Source: a virus
Virus record (IMG/VR): IMGVR_UViG_3300037961_004224
Span: 62,001-126,000 of that record
DNA length: 64,000 bases
Reading direction: 5' to 3' (one strand)
Below are positions 1-9,568 of this stretch, piece by piece. The notes under the pieces were generated by a model. The model saw only the letters and a program-made list of their open reading frames with translations. It was not told the origin of the DNA and searched no databases. A program made the position numbers and the translations under genes. Positions within the stretch are counted from its first letter, which is position 1; every line of letters begins with the position of its first letter.

Positions 1-1
1 T

Positions 2-49
2 AAATTAACAGGTTACAATGAGAATTGGGAAGAAACTTTCGGGGCTTAA
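2..49 (+). CDS. C-terminal end of an upstream gene (partial)
   Basis: An open frame enters from the window edge and stops with TAA just before the ATG of the next gene. The visible C-terminus reads KLTGYNENWEETFGA. Only 15 codons are present, so it could be chance. The tight spacing to the next start and the same strand make a real gene end plausible. Confidence 0.3.
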   Translation, partial: KLTGYNENWEETFGA

Positions 50-52
50 AAT

Positions 53-436
53 ATGTTGATTAAACTAAAAATTAGTGATGACCTTTGGATAGAAGAAGAA
101 GCAGATAAAGAGGTTGACACTTTCAAGGCGGCTGCAAGACTTACAGAGATATTTAAACACGATAAGTGTGGAAGATGTCATAAAAAAAATGTCAAGTTTG
201 TATGCAGAAAAGATAAAGAAGATAATGATTGGTTGGAAATAGTATGTAAAGATTGCAGTGCAAAATTAGTTTTCAGCACAGTTAAAGGTAAAGGTGGAGA
301 AATCTATCCCAAGACCAGATGGAATCATCTTTCAGAAACTCAAGCCAAGCAAAGATCTGATGAAAAAGAGTATGCAGACAGTCACAACGGTTGGCTACCA
401 AATAATGGCTGGTATATTTACAAAAAACAATCTTAA
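53..436 (+). CDS. Small zinc-ribbon protein, conserved phage type
   Basis: 127 residues. Two CxxC knuckles are visible, CGRC near residue 39 and CKDC near residue 66, separated by a short beta-type stretch. This is the layout of a zinc ribbon. The C-terminal half is charged and ends in an aromatic block (GWLPNNGWYIY). Short phage proteins combining a zinc ribbon with a terminal GW-rich tail are common, but their function is not established; nucleic-acid binding is an inference from the ribbon. It starts four bases after the stop of the preceding frame and is followed 12 bases later by the next gene, so it sits in a rightward operon that ends at the terminator near 785. Confidence 0.75.
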   Translation: MLIKLKISDDLWIEEEADKEVDTFKAAARLTEIFKHDKCGRCHKKNVKFVCRKDKEDNDWLEIVCKDCSAKLVFSTVKGKGGEIYPKTRWNHLSETQAKQRSDEKEYADSHNGWLPNNGWYIYKKQS

Positions 437-448
437 TGGAGAATTAAA

Positions 449-754
449 ATGGCACAACAATTTTGTGTAGACATAGCAGATAGTGACGTAGATCGTGTGA
501 TCACGGCAATGTGTGCTAATTATAATTATCAAACTGAAATACCGAACCCTGATTTTAACCCGGATTTACCAATTGATCCAAATACTAATCCTGAAAAGAT
601 TGCAAATCCTGAAACACCATATCAATTTGTAAATAGAATGGGAAGAGATTTTTTGATTAACAATACAGTTGCTTATGAGTTGAAACTTGAGAAGCAAAAT
701 GTTCCTCAACCAACTCCCCCAGACATTACAGATCCACAAATTCCACCCGCTTAG
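449..754 (+). CDS. Conserved hypothetical phage protein
   Basis: 101 residues, preceded by a GGAG ribosome binding site (AATGGAGAATTAAAATG). An N-terminal helical part carries a pattern seen in small phage proteins found next to tail genes (DRVITAMCANYNYQ). A Pro/Asn-rich middle and the segment QFVNRMGRDFLINNTVAYE follow, and the C-terminus is Pro-rich. I recognise no catalytic motif. It is the last gene before a bidirectional terminator facing the tail operon. Position suggests a virion or tail-associated role, but this is inference only. Confidence 0.65.
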   Translation: MAQQFCVDIADSDVDRVITAMCANYNYQTEIPNPDFNPDLPIDPNTNPEKIANPETPYQFVNRMGRDFLINNTVAYELKLEKQNVPQPTPPDITDPQIPPA

Positions 755-771
755 GATGGAGTTTTAAAAAC

Positions 772-798
772 GGGGCGTGGTAAAACACGCCCTTTTTT
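772..798. terminator. Bidirectional intrinsic terminator between convergent operons
   Basis: GGGCGTG (773-779) pairs with CACGCCC (786-792) around a six-base loop. Six T residues follow on the plus strand. On the minus strand the stem is followed by GTTTTTAAAA. It separates the rightward genes ending at 754 from the leftward gene whose stop is at 797-799. Confidence 0.85.
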
Positions 799-1054
799 AT
801 TCACCTTCTTCAGATTTCCTGTATGGAAATATTTGGTTAAAAAACTTCTTGACTTTTTGGCAACCGCAACCTCCGATACCGGCAAACTTGCTTATGGTTT
901 CTTCTGTTACGCCAAATTTAGCAAAAGCTCTTTCCAAGCTATCACCAACACCTTCTGGATCTTTGTGTTGATAGTTTTCAAGCTTTACATCTTCTTCATT
1001 TTCTAAATATTCAACAATTTCATTTAGATGTTGTTTAGAGCCGTCATCTGACAT
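797..1054 (-). CDS. Small CxC-motif protein, paralogue of the gene at 62,478
   Basis: 85 residues. The C-terminal half contains GVGDSLERAFAKFGVT followed by CGCQKVKKFFNQIFP. This matches in order and spacing the C-terminal half of the 85-residue protein at 62,478-62,735 (GLGDIVETTLQSFGIT, then CNCKERKRWLNNLFS). The N-termini are unrelated and acidic. The conserved core is an amphipathic helix, a CxC pair and a basic helix ending in an aromatic residue; a metal-binding or DNA/protein-binding role is possible but unknown. It is the last gene of the leftward operon, 28 bases after the giant tail protein and directly before the terminator. Confidence 0.75.
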   Translation of the reverse strand: MSDDGSKQHLNEIVEYLENEEDVKLENYQHKDPEGVGDSLERAFAKFGVTEETISKFAGIGGCGCQKVKKFFNQIFPYRKSEEGE

Positions 1055-1082
1055 TTATTTTCTCCTTGATTTTTTAGTTTAA

Positions 1083-4000
1083 TTATGGGTCTACATCGGG
1101 AGGCGGTGATGGTCCGGGAATACAACCACCCACGGGGAATGGAGATATGGAAGTAATAAGATACTTACCACCGCATGTTTTCATACCAGCTACAGTTGTT
1201 GTTAAAGGATAAACAGCAGTAACAACAGTTTGACTGTTAATAGTTGTTGTTTCAGTTTCGATGCCTGTTACAACACACATTTCCCAATTCTCACTTGCAT
1301 CGGATATCTCAATTTTTGTTATTGCCGTTGCATCAGCAGTATCAACCGCAGCACCTAGACCTTCTATTGCAAAATCCGCCCCCCAGTTGTGTTGATAAAC
1401 TTGTGCAACAAAGATTTCTGGATCTAGACAACCATTTCCAATCTTTTTACCATAATCAATATGATTGTTAAATATTGTTAATCCACCGCACACGTTATCG
1501 GTTGATCCGGGTTCCTGTGGAGATGCAAAACCTATACCCGGACCACTTATAAATGAATTTATGACATCAGGAACCGATCTGTCGTGATATGGAGTTGTCA
1601 GTTCGCAAGCTGCCTGACCCGGATCACAACTAGTACTTGTATATTCCGGTAGTATGTTCCCACCACAATTTAATGTTTGACCAACTTTATCACAACCTCC
1701 GGCCCCCATAGTCAATGTATCAAGTCTCAAAGTACAGTCATCATTGTCTGGTCTGCTAGTGATAAATCCACTACCAATTTCCAAATTTACATAAGTTCTA
1801 TAGCCACCTGTTTGATCACGAATGTCAGTACATGTGTTGGTCATTGCCTTGATTCTCATTCCAGCAGTGATCTTGTAATCGCATGATGAAGATTGATCTT
1901 TTTCAACTCTTATACCCCTGCCAAATATCAAGCTTTTAAATGGTGTTGCTTCTGTATAGTCGTTGGTCCAAGGTAAAGTGTCTTGACTACCATCTTGTGT
2001 AGCAACACAATCATTATCAGTTTTTAAATTTTGCTCATGCTTGATGAGATATTGACAATCGCTTTCTAGTTCTACATGCAATCCACTAAAGTTAAGTTTT
2101 TCATAATTTGTTTCAGTTACAGCATTTGAACCACAAAAATCTTCAGATAAAATCTTCATGGCACTATCAATGCGGAAAGCACAACCAATTGGAGTATCTG
2201 TTGAAGGTCCACCTCCACCCCCAGTAGTGCGTTTAGCAGGCGAAGCTACAAGTCCAGTACCAAGTATTAGATTGTCAAAATGATTTTTGCTTTTATCCTT
2301 GAACATATCTGGATCTTCAGCAGGCTCTCTACCACAAACACCAGTGTTGCTAATAAATTGATTTGCATCTATGTAGTAGTGACAATCTGTGGTGGTCATA
2401 GGCTCAGAAGGTCTTTGGGTTGATCTTATGCCACTTCTGAATATCAAATGAGTGTAATGATTGTATGTATCATCATCTGTCACTTCAATTTCACAGTTGC
2501 CAGTGTGACTAAGCAACATGCTTGAATTTAATCTAGCAAAACACCCATCAAAATCAACAGAAAGCCCAGTGCCAACAGCAATACCAGTAACGGCTGTTCT
2601 CGCACCATCAGTATTTGTATTTGGACATGTACCTGACTGGAACATGAATATTGGAGTTGGAAGACCAGTTACTTTTACTGTGCATGAATCTTCATCATAA
2701 TAACTAGATAAATATCCTCCGAATTTTATATGATCAAATACCTTATTGGTAAATGGAGTATCGTTGCCCCCATCAGTAAGACTTCTCAAAGGAAGACAGC
2801 TTGATTGATATGTAAATCCATCAGCCTGAATATTCGCATTTAATGTAGCACCACAAGTTCCGCTTGATTTTAACTGTAAACCTGTTCCTACAATTATCTT
2901 AGCTGCATTAAAGTCAGAAACTGAAACACCATTATTGCAAGTCTCAACAGACTTCATTACAACTGGACTTGGACTTCCACTTACTATAAGATGATGGCAA
3001 CCATTAGGATAAGTACCAACTGTATCCCAAGTAGAAGAAAGAAATCCTGTAAATGTAATAATTTCAGGAGGATATGGGTGGGTAGTTTCATTAAATGTAT
3101 CTGTTCCACCATATTGATCACAGAAAGGCTCTGAAAGCTTTCGACCTCTTGTTCTAAGATAACTGGAAATAACACCCGTACAAGCATCATTGTCTATAAA
3201 ACTTAATCCACGACCAATCTGCAATGTTTGTATTGGCTTTCTTCCTACAGCAAGACTATTAACATCACAGTTGTTAGACGACTCCACATTAATTGTATTG
3301 CTGCTTATACCACTAACCACAACAGTACAGTCTTCACCAGCTTTTGCGGTTGTAGAAAGTCCTCCAACAAATTCTATTTTGGAAATTGGTTTAGTGTGAG
3401 TAAATGCAGAACCGGGAGTGAGTGTTTGACAAGTATAAGATTTTGATGTACCCGCTACCGAGAAATCGCTCGTTAATGTGTAAGCACAGTCTCCAACCTT
3501 TGTTAATTTTATACCAGTGCCAACACCAAGGCCAGTAAATGTGTCTCTGGCTGCTCCAGCACCACCATCACAATCGCTCAAACCATAAATCCAATTTGGA
3601 TTTGAGTTTACGTGTATTTCTCTGCCATTGTTATGACATACTCCGGTTGCCATTTTCAAACCGGTTCCGAACACTATGTTTGTAAACTTTTTAAAGCCCT
3701 GTAAGTTTAATTGACAAATTTCGTCTGAACCTTTAGCTTGCAAATTAGTTGTTAGTATTCCAGTGCAAGTCTGTGGACTATCTCCTTCAGTAAATGTTAA
3801 TCCACTTTTAGATACAACAAAAGTTTCTGCCAAGAAAGCCGTATCACGAGTACCCTTATCGTCACAAACTCCAGACGCAAAGAATCTGAGTGGAGTTCTT
3901 GAGCCACTAACTGTTACTTTACAGCCTAGAGCATTTGGGCCACCTGCATCTTCATATTTAGCACCCAAGTAGCCTTTAAATTCTATATTTTCAAATCTTT

Positions 4001-7000
4001 TGCGGAAAGATTGTTTTACTGCTCCGTCAGAATTATCATAATCTGATTGCTCTCTTGCGTCTGGGTCGCAAAGATTAGGAGGAACTCTAGATCCTGTTGC
4101 AAATATATTAGATTGTATCAAAGCTGTGCAATCTTGATCATCTGCTGGGAAAAAGTTTGATGATTTATTATTTTCTAAATACAGTCCTGTGCCAACCACC
4201 AAAGTATTCGCAGCAAATTTATCAACTTTACAGTCAGCAGGAATATAGCAACAAGCAGGAAGGCCACTAAAGAACATGGGTGAAGGAGAGCCACTAACCA
4301 CAACACTACATTTAGCGTCATCATAATGAGATGCTAGATTTCCAGTAAAGGTTATTGTTTCAAATGCTTTTTTAAATACTGTATTTCTATTATAAGGATC
4401 ATAATTATCACTACAACCATCTTGACCTGCAAATTTACTTCCACTAGCAAATATTTGAACGTGTATATCTTTTCTATGATCTCTACAATCACCATATACA
4501 CGATCATTATAAACCAGACCAGTACCAAGTCTTAATCCAGTAAAGAAAACACCGCCTTGTCCCTCAGTGCGACAACTAGCCAAACCAGAAACAAATTGCC
4601 TAGACTTTACTGTTATCAAACCACATTCAGGTTCGCTGATTGCAATACCGCTTGAAAATGCTATTCCAGTTATCAACCCTTCTATTCTTGTTGAAGCTTG
4701 ATTTAAAGGTGGGCACTCAGTAGGTTGTCCAGAAACACCAAAATTTAATTTTAGAACACCTGTGCATTCATCTTGTGTCAAACTTAGCCCGCTTGCAACA
4801 ACAAGTTTTTCAGCAAAAAAGTCTGTTTGAATGTGAGCACCGTCATTATACTCACCTTCTCTTTGATCACAAACCCCAGAAATTCCCATTCTCAATACTG
4901 GGACACCACTTACAGTTACGCTACAATCATCCGGTGAATAAGTTGATGATAAATTTCCTCTGAAATTAAGATTTTCAAATCTACGTTTTCCGGGAATGTT
5001 TCGTGTGTAAATATCACAGGTTTGTATACCATATCCACTAGCAGTAATCTTGCTGTGAATAATCCCAAGACATTCATCTTGTTTTTGATAAAATTCTAAT
5101 CCGCTACCCGCAAATAAAGTTTCTGCCCTGAAAGGTGTTCCTCTTGCAGATGTAGGACATGTACCAGAATTAGCAAAATTAATTGTTGGTTTGATACCGC
5201 TAACTTGAAATTCACAGTTTGCCGTATCGTATACAGAAGATAAGCCACCAACAAAAGAAATACTTCTTGTTTTACCTTCGACTATATTTCTTTGTTCTGG
5301 GACTGATGTATTATAAGGATCGCAATGATCGGCTATTTTATTTCCAGAAGCAATAAGCTGTGAGTGTATGGCATATCTACAATCAGCAGATTTTTCTTCT
5401 ACAACCAATCCCGAACCAGCGAGCAAATGGTAATAACTGTTGCAAGCACCTGTAGTTGGTGGAGTTTCCACCCCACAATAATCAGTGACATCACTTATAA
5501 ATTGCCAAGCTTCAACCACACCTTCTTTTAATTCATCGCTTCCGGGCAATTGCTTTACTGTTAAACCATGACCAAACTTCAAACATTTGAATTTTGTTGA
5601 ACACCCTAATGGCATTTCTAAGGTAGATGGAAAATTATTTGCAGGTTCAGATCCATCTTTAACACATTCCATATATCCGTCAAAACATCCGGTCCAAGGA
5701 ACATTGCCCGCAAGAACACCAGATCCGACACCAGACAAACCACTTGCTTTAACATAAAGAGTTCTGTCACAACCATCAACATCTACAAAATTTCCGGCAA
5801 AACCGGAAGCAAATACAATGTGTTTGATATCATATGTTCTTGGAACATGACCGCTAATTGTTGCATCTAGTCTGTTTGTAGGAAATGCATAATATTTACA
5901 ATCACTAGTATCCCAGTATGCTGGAATTTTACCAACACCAGTGGGTGGTTTTACGTCCCAAGGCCACTCTACATTTGCTTCTTGAGTTACAGAGCCACCC
6001 GTATCATCAAAAGTATTTTGTCCATTATTGACATCGGCGGTTGTGTTAGTGGATAATGGACAGCTTTGTTTATATGTGATGTGCAAATTTCTTGGAGCAG
6101 GAGGAACTGTCCAAACACCACGTTTTCTATCCAAACGCAAGTCAACTGGTGCGACTGGCCATGTTTTAGGAAGCTTTAAAAATTTATCTAAAAACTTATC
6201 TTTAAGATTAGATGTAGTGAATGTGCCAGCTTCTGCACTACTTTTACTGTCTGCATCGTTAGGTACAGGTTTTCCATCTGTATCATAACCCCAAGATTGC
6301 AGTACGAGTGGTCCTCTTAATGCAAAAAATCTATAATCATCTGCATATCCACTATCACCTTCTTCTTCTCCCTCTTTAATACACCAGCCTGAAGGTGGTG
6401 CAGATGCATTTCTACCCAAGACTTCAATATCATGCCCACTGGCTGACGTAGTAGATCTTTTTGCTACTGATGAATTGGGGTTTGAAAATGGATCTAAGTA
6501 AGATTGATTTATTTTTAATCCTGAATAAGACAGCTTTGGTCCATCGGGTGCTATTGTAGCTTCGACATTACCAGAACATGTAGAGTCAGTATGATTAACA
6601 AATCTAGGCAAACCTCCATCACCAGCTTTTGAAACCGGCCTGAAGATTCCGTCCATACTCATCAATGCACTTTCAGCATATGTAGCATCAGTTGGGAAAG
6701 TGAGAGTTGCTTCTTTGGCATTTATGGTAAATGATTCATTTCTACCTTCAAGCATTCTACCCATCAGCAAATGACTTGAAGATTTTGGTGCTCTTGCTGT
6801 TTTACCAACTTGAGTTTCTACTCTTTGTTTGATTCTTGCGGTTGCAGCAGCAATCTGTCTTGACAATGCTTGTCTGGATCTTAGGTTTCTTCCAGCAAGC
6901 AATCTTTGTTGGCCAATTGCCTTTATTCTTTCTGCATTATTCTTATTGAATCTACCAAATCTTGGAGTATATGTACTAAATTGAAAATCAGTAGTGAAAC

Positions 7001-9539
7001 CTTGCGGTCCTACTTGTACATTGACATTTGTTATAGCTGGTCCATATGTACCCTGCCAAACTTGACCGGGGGCTTTCCAAACTGGTAATTTTACAGCTAC
7101 TGCTACGGTTGGTGTTCTAGTCTCAACAAAATCATTAGCACCGGCTATATATTTTAGCTCAGAACCAAGTGGATTTGGTGGATATCCTGCTAGTGAAATA
7201 GAGCCTCGTTCACCCTTTCTCATATTTATAGCCTGAAGCTTGCTAACAGCGGCTGCATACATAGGGCCATCACCGCCATATTCCCAAGGAACAAGCCCAT
7301 CATCTCTTTCGAGCCTAACTTGACCCGGATCGCCAACAATACCCCAAGGACCATAACATTGAATGTTGCTTAAACAAGGAACTGCTGCTGCATTTGGACT
7401 TATTGCATAAGAAAGCATTGATAGTGTAAATGTTGATCTGTCAATGTATAGCTGTGCTGGAGGCAATCCTGCTCCACCACCTTTCTTGGCTAAAAAGTTT
7501 GCTCCAGCTTGATTTACATCAATACCATTGTTAGTATCATCATCGCTTTCTTTGTTTGTTAAAACAGATCCTACTTTCATCAAAGCACATATAACTTCTG
7601 TTCCACCACCATAAGGAGTACCACGAACCCATTTGTCGGATACATCTGCTTTTACCCATATGTGACTTGATCCATCTGTTATATAATTATCGTCTCCCAA
7701 TTTAGACGGATCTGGAACAAGACTTCCACCACCACCAGCAAATGTAAATCCACCAGTTGCAGGATACCGTATGATTCCTTGCAGTCTTCCATCATCAGAT
7801 CTAAAAAAATCAGATTGTGCAGTAGGGGGATTAGTGCCAAGATTTAAAACTTCAGCATCTAAAGGCCAACACCCCTCTGTAGAAGGCAAATAGTTAAATT
7901 TAGTATTGCCTCCACCGTCTGTTGCTGCTTTTACAAATGGCATAGAAACTAAAAATTGCTTGCCATAAAATTCATCTGCATAAGATCTTACAAATTCATA
8001 TATTTTATTAAAGTCTTTTGCAGAGTCACTTTTTGGATCTATTTCGTCTGAGGTTGCTTCAATGTTTGGTATCATTGCGGCCATGCCCGGAACTTTACCA
8101 TCTGCTGCTTGTTGTATTTTTTCAGGTCTAATAAATCTTGGTTGTTTTATAGAATCAAAATGAGTGGCAATAGTATTCTGCATAACATGAGTAACATGCT
8201 TCCACGTATCCATATCTCCTAAAACTGCTCTCATTTCGGATTCAGATATGACAGCATAATTGCTTGCTATTGGAGTAACAAGTGTTGTATTCAATCTTCT
8301 TACATCAACACTAACAGCATATTCACCATCAACCACAGTGGCTTGATGAAGATCTCCATTTATATCATATCCCCAAAATGGCAACATCATAGTGTTGTCT
8401 GCTTCAAATGGATCTCTGTTTTGACCACCCATAAGAAACATAGAGGTGGTTTCATTTCTTACTTCTTCACCTTTTGTGAAGTTTAATACTCCCCCAGTGT
8501 CTCCCTCTGTTGCTTCTGCTTTTTTTTCTTCTATAAAAGATGTTAATTGCTCAGTGCTAACTTGACTAGTTCTTAAAGAAACGCGAATTTTTATTACTTT
8601 TAATACTTTGCCACCATTTTTAATAGGAATAAGCTCTACATAATAATCCATACCAGCATCGTCGCAAACCTGAGAAATTATTTCCATCAAGCTGACATTG
8701 GGACCAGATATTCTATAATTTGCTGGTGCAAATGGCATATCGCTTAAATCGACTAAATATTCACTAGCCGCATTTCCGCCAACAGTTCTATCTTTTGGTA
8801 AAACACCATATCCATCGGTAAAATCAGTTCCTACATAAAGCAATCTGCCCCCTTGAGCGTAGGCATCTGGGCCTTTCCCAATTGCTGCTGTTAGTTCATG
8901 TATAGCAGCCCTGACTTCAGTCCAAACCATACCTCTATCGTTTGCCATAAGCTGGTTAGGAAATTCACTGTTTCCAAATGCTCCAAACCTATAAGGCAAA
9001 GCAGGACCAAGTGGACCCTGTGAATTTTCACCACCAAATAGACCTTGAGACTCAATGTATCCAAAAGCATTTATTAGATTGAAAACACCAGAAGTAGCAC
9101 CTATAAAATCATTAACAATTACTTGCGTATTTTGCAAGATTATTCTAGGATCAGTTAATTGAACTGTATATTCGGGATAACCATTAGGAGAATAACTCGA
9201 CGACCAACTTTGAATTAAACCGCAATATTCAAATCCTTTTCTTTCTGTTGCTGATGCATGTCGTGGGTTTTCTTCAATTCTAAAGTAGACAGGAGTTCCC
9301 GGATCGACTTGACCGCTTGGAAAGCCATAATCACTAATTATTCCGCTTTGTCTGTTAAGCTGTTCATCATAATATATTTTTAGACCACTACAAGGATCTT
9401 CTACTAGATTTACAGTAAGATTAGAAGCTTGCTCGTTCCAACCTATAGATGCACTAAAACTTTTTATGGTGCAACCCATAAATAGAGTTTGAACCATTGG
9501 CCCATGTATTCTAGCAGGTTCACATGTATTATATGCCAT
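1083..9539 (-). CDS. Giant tail-tip / host-recognition protein with Cys-containing repeats
   Basis: 2,818 residues. The N-terminal ~400 residues look like a tail-hub or tail-associated protein: a beta-rich start, then DPRIILQNTQVIVNDF and a helical segment. A middle part (roughly residues 400-1,300) is Pro/Gly-rich with an Arg-rich helical stretch near residue 890. From about residue 1,320 to 2,600 there are twenty or more related beta modules of about 45-60 residues. They alternate between a VGTGL...C...I...ASG type and an F.G.LSS.YD...C.V.VSG.P type, nearly all with one or two Cys. Such an array suits an extended fibre stabilised by disulfides or metal. It is the last large gene after the tape measure and the 514-residue tail protein, as expected for a tail tip. 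Receptor binding is inferred from position and architecture. No peptidoglycan hydrolase or S74 chaperone motif was seen. Confidence 0.8.
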   Translation of the reverse strand: MAYNTCEPARIHGPMVQTLFMGCTIKSFSASIGWNEQASNLTVNLVEDPCSGLKIYYDEQLNRQSGIISDYGFPSGQVDPGTPVYFRIEENPRHASATERKGFEYCGLIQSWSSSYSPNGYPEYTVQLTDPRIILQNTQVIVNDFIGATSGVFNLINAFGYIESQGLFGGENSQGPLGPALPYRFGAFGNSEFPNQLMANDRGMVWTEVRAAIHELTAAIGKGPDAYAQGGRLLYVGTDFTDGYGVLPKDRTVGGNAASEYLVDLSDMPFAPANYRISGPNVSLMEIISQVCDDAGMDYYVELIPIKNGGKVLKVIKIRVSLRTSQVSTEQLTSFIEEKKAEATEGDTGGVLNFTKGEEVRNETTSMFLMGGQNRDPFEADNTMMLPFWGYDINGDLHQATVVDGEYAVSVDVRRLNTTLVTPIASNYAVISESEMRAVLGDMDTWKHVTHVMQNTIATHFDSIKQPRFIRPEKIQQAADGKVPGMAAMIPNIEATSDEIDPKSDSAKDFNKIYEFVRSYADEFYGKQFLVSMPFVKAATDGGGNTKFNYLPSTEGCWPLDAEVLNLGTNPPTAQSDFFRSDDGRLQGIIRYPATGGFTFAGGGGSLVPDPSKLGDDNYITDGSSHIWVKADVSDKWVRGTPYGGGTEVICALMKVGSVLTNKESDDDTNNGIDVNQAGANFLAKKGGGAGLPPAQLYIDRSTFTLSMLSYAISPNAAAVPCLSNIQCYGPWGIVGDPGQVRLERDDGLVPWEYGGDGPMYAAAVSKLQAINMRKGERGSISLAGYPPNPLGSELKYIAGANDFVETRTPTVAVAVKLPVWKAPGQVWQGTYGPAITNVNVQVGPQGFTTDFQFSTYTPRFGRFNKNNAERIKAIGQQRLLAGRNLRSRQALSRQIAAATARIKQRVETQVGKTARAPKSSSHLLMGRMLEGRNESFTINAKEATLTFPTDATYAESALMSMDGIFRPVSKAGDGGLPRFVNHTDSTCSGNVEATIAPDGPKLSYSGLKINQSYLDPFSNPNSSVAKRSTTSASGHDIEVLGRNASAPPSGWCIKEGEEEGDSGYADDYRFFALRGPLVLQSWGYDTDGKPVPNDADSKSSAEAGTFTTSNLKDKFLDKFLKLPKTWPVAPVDLRLDRKRGVWTVPPAPRNLHITYKQSCPLSTNTTADVNNGQNTFDDTGGSVTQEANVEWPWDVKPPTGVGKIPAYWDTSDCKYYAFPTNRLDATISGHVPRTYDIKHIVFASGFAGNFVDVDGCDRTLYVKASGLSGVGSGVLAGNVPWTGCFDGYMECVKDGSEPANNFPSTLEMPLGCSTKFKCLKFGHGLTVKQLPGSDELKEGVVEAWQFISDVTDYCGVETPPTTGACNSYYHLLAGSGLVVEEKSADCRYAIHSQLIASGNKIADHCDPYNTSVPEQRNIVEGKTRSISFVGGLSSVYDTANCEFQVSGIKPTINFANSGTCPTSARGTPFRAETLFAGSGLEFYQKQDECLGIIHSKITASGYGIQTCDIYTRNIPGKRRFENLNFRGNLSSTYSPDDCSVTVSGVPVLRMGISGVCDQREGEYNDGAHIQTDFFAEKLVVASGLSLTQDECTGVLKLNFGVSGQPTECPPLNQASTRIEGLITGIAFSSGIAISEPECGLITVKSRQFVSGLASCRTEGQGGVFFTGLRLGTGLVYNDRVYGDCRDHRKDIHVQIFASGSKFAGQDGCSDNYDPYNRNTVFKKAFETITFTGNLASHYDDAKCSVVVSGSPSPMFFSGLPACCYIPADCKVDKFAANTLVVGTGLYLENNKSSNFFPADDQDCTALIQSNIFATGSRVPPNLCDPDAREQSDYDNSDGAVKQSFRKRFENIEFKGYLGAKYEDAGGPNALGCKVTVSGSRTPLRFFASGVCDDKGTRDTAFLAETFVVSKSGLTFTEGDSPQTCTGILTTNLQAKGSDEICQLNLQGFKKFTNIVFGTGLKMATGVCHNNGREIHVNSNPNWIYGLSDCDGGAGAARDTFTGLGVGTGIKLTKVGDCAYTLTSDFSVAGTSKSYTCQTLTPGSAFTHTKPISKIEFVGGLSTTAKAGEDCTVVVSGISSNTINVESSNNCDVNSLAVGRKPIQTLQIGRGLSFIDNDACTGVISSYLRTRGRKLSEPFCDQYGGTDTFNETTHPYPPEIITFTGFLSSTWDTVGTYPNGCHHLIVSGSPSPVVMKSVETCNNGVSVSDFNAAKIIVGTGLQLKSSGTCGATLNANIQADGFTYQSSCLPLRSLTDGGNDTPFTNKVFDHIKFGGYLSSYYDEDSCTVKVTGLPTPIFMFQSGTCPNTNTDGARTAVTGIAVGTGLSVDFDGCFARLNSSMLLSHTGNCEIEVTDDDTYNHYTHLIFRSGIRSTQRPSEPMTTTDCHYYIDANQFISNTGVCGREPAEDPDMFKDKSKNHFDNLILGTGLVASPAKRTTGGGGGPSTDTPIGCAFRIDSAMKILSEDFCGSNAVTETNYEKLNFSGLHVELESDCQYLIKHEQNLKTDNDCVATQDGSQDTLPWTNDYTEATPFKSLIFGRGIRVEKDQSSSCDYKITAGMRIKAMTNTCTDIRDQTGGYRTYVNLEIGSGFITSRPDNDDCTLRLDTLTMGAGGCDKVGQTLNCGGNILPEYTSTSCDPGQAACELTTPYHDRSVPDVINSFISGPGIGFASPQEPGSTDNVCGGLTIFNNHIDYGKKIGNGCLDPEIFVAQVYQHNWGADFAIEGLGAAVDTADATAITKIEISDASENWEMCVVTGIETETTTINSQTVVTAVYPLTTTVAGMKTCGGKYLITSISPFPVGGCIPGPSPPPDVDP

Positions 9540-9568
9540 TTTTTTCCTCTTGTTTTTTCTCTATAAAA

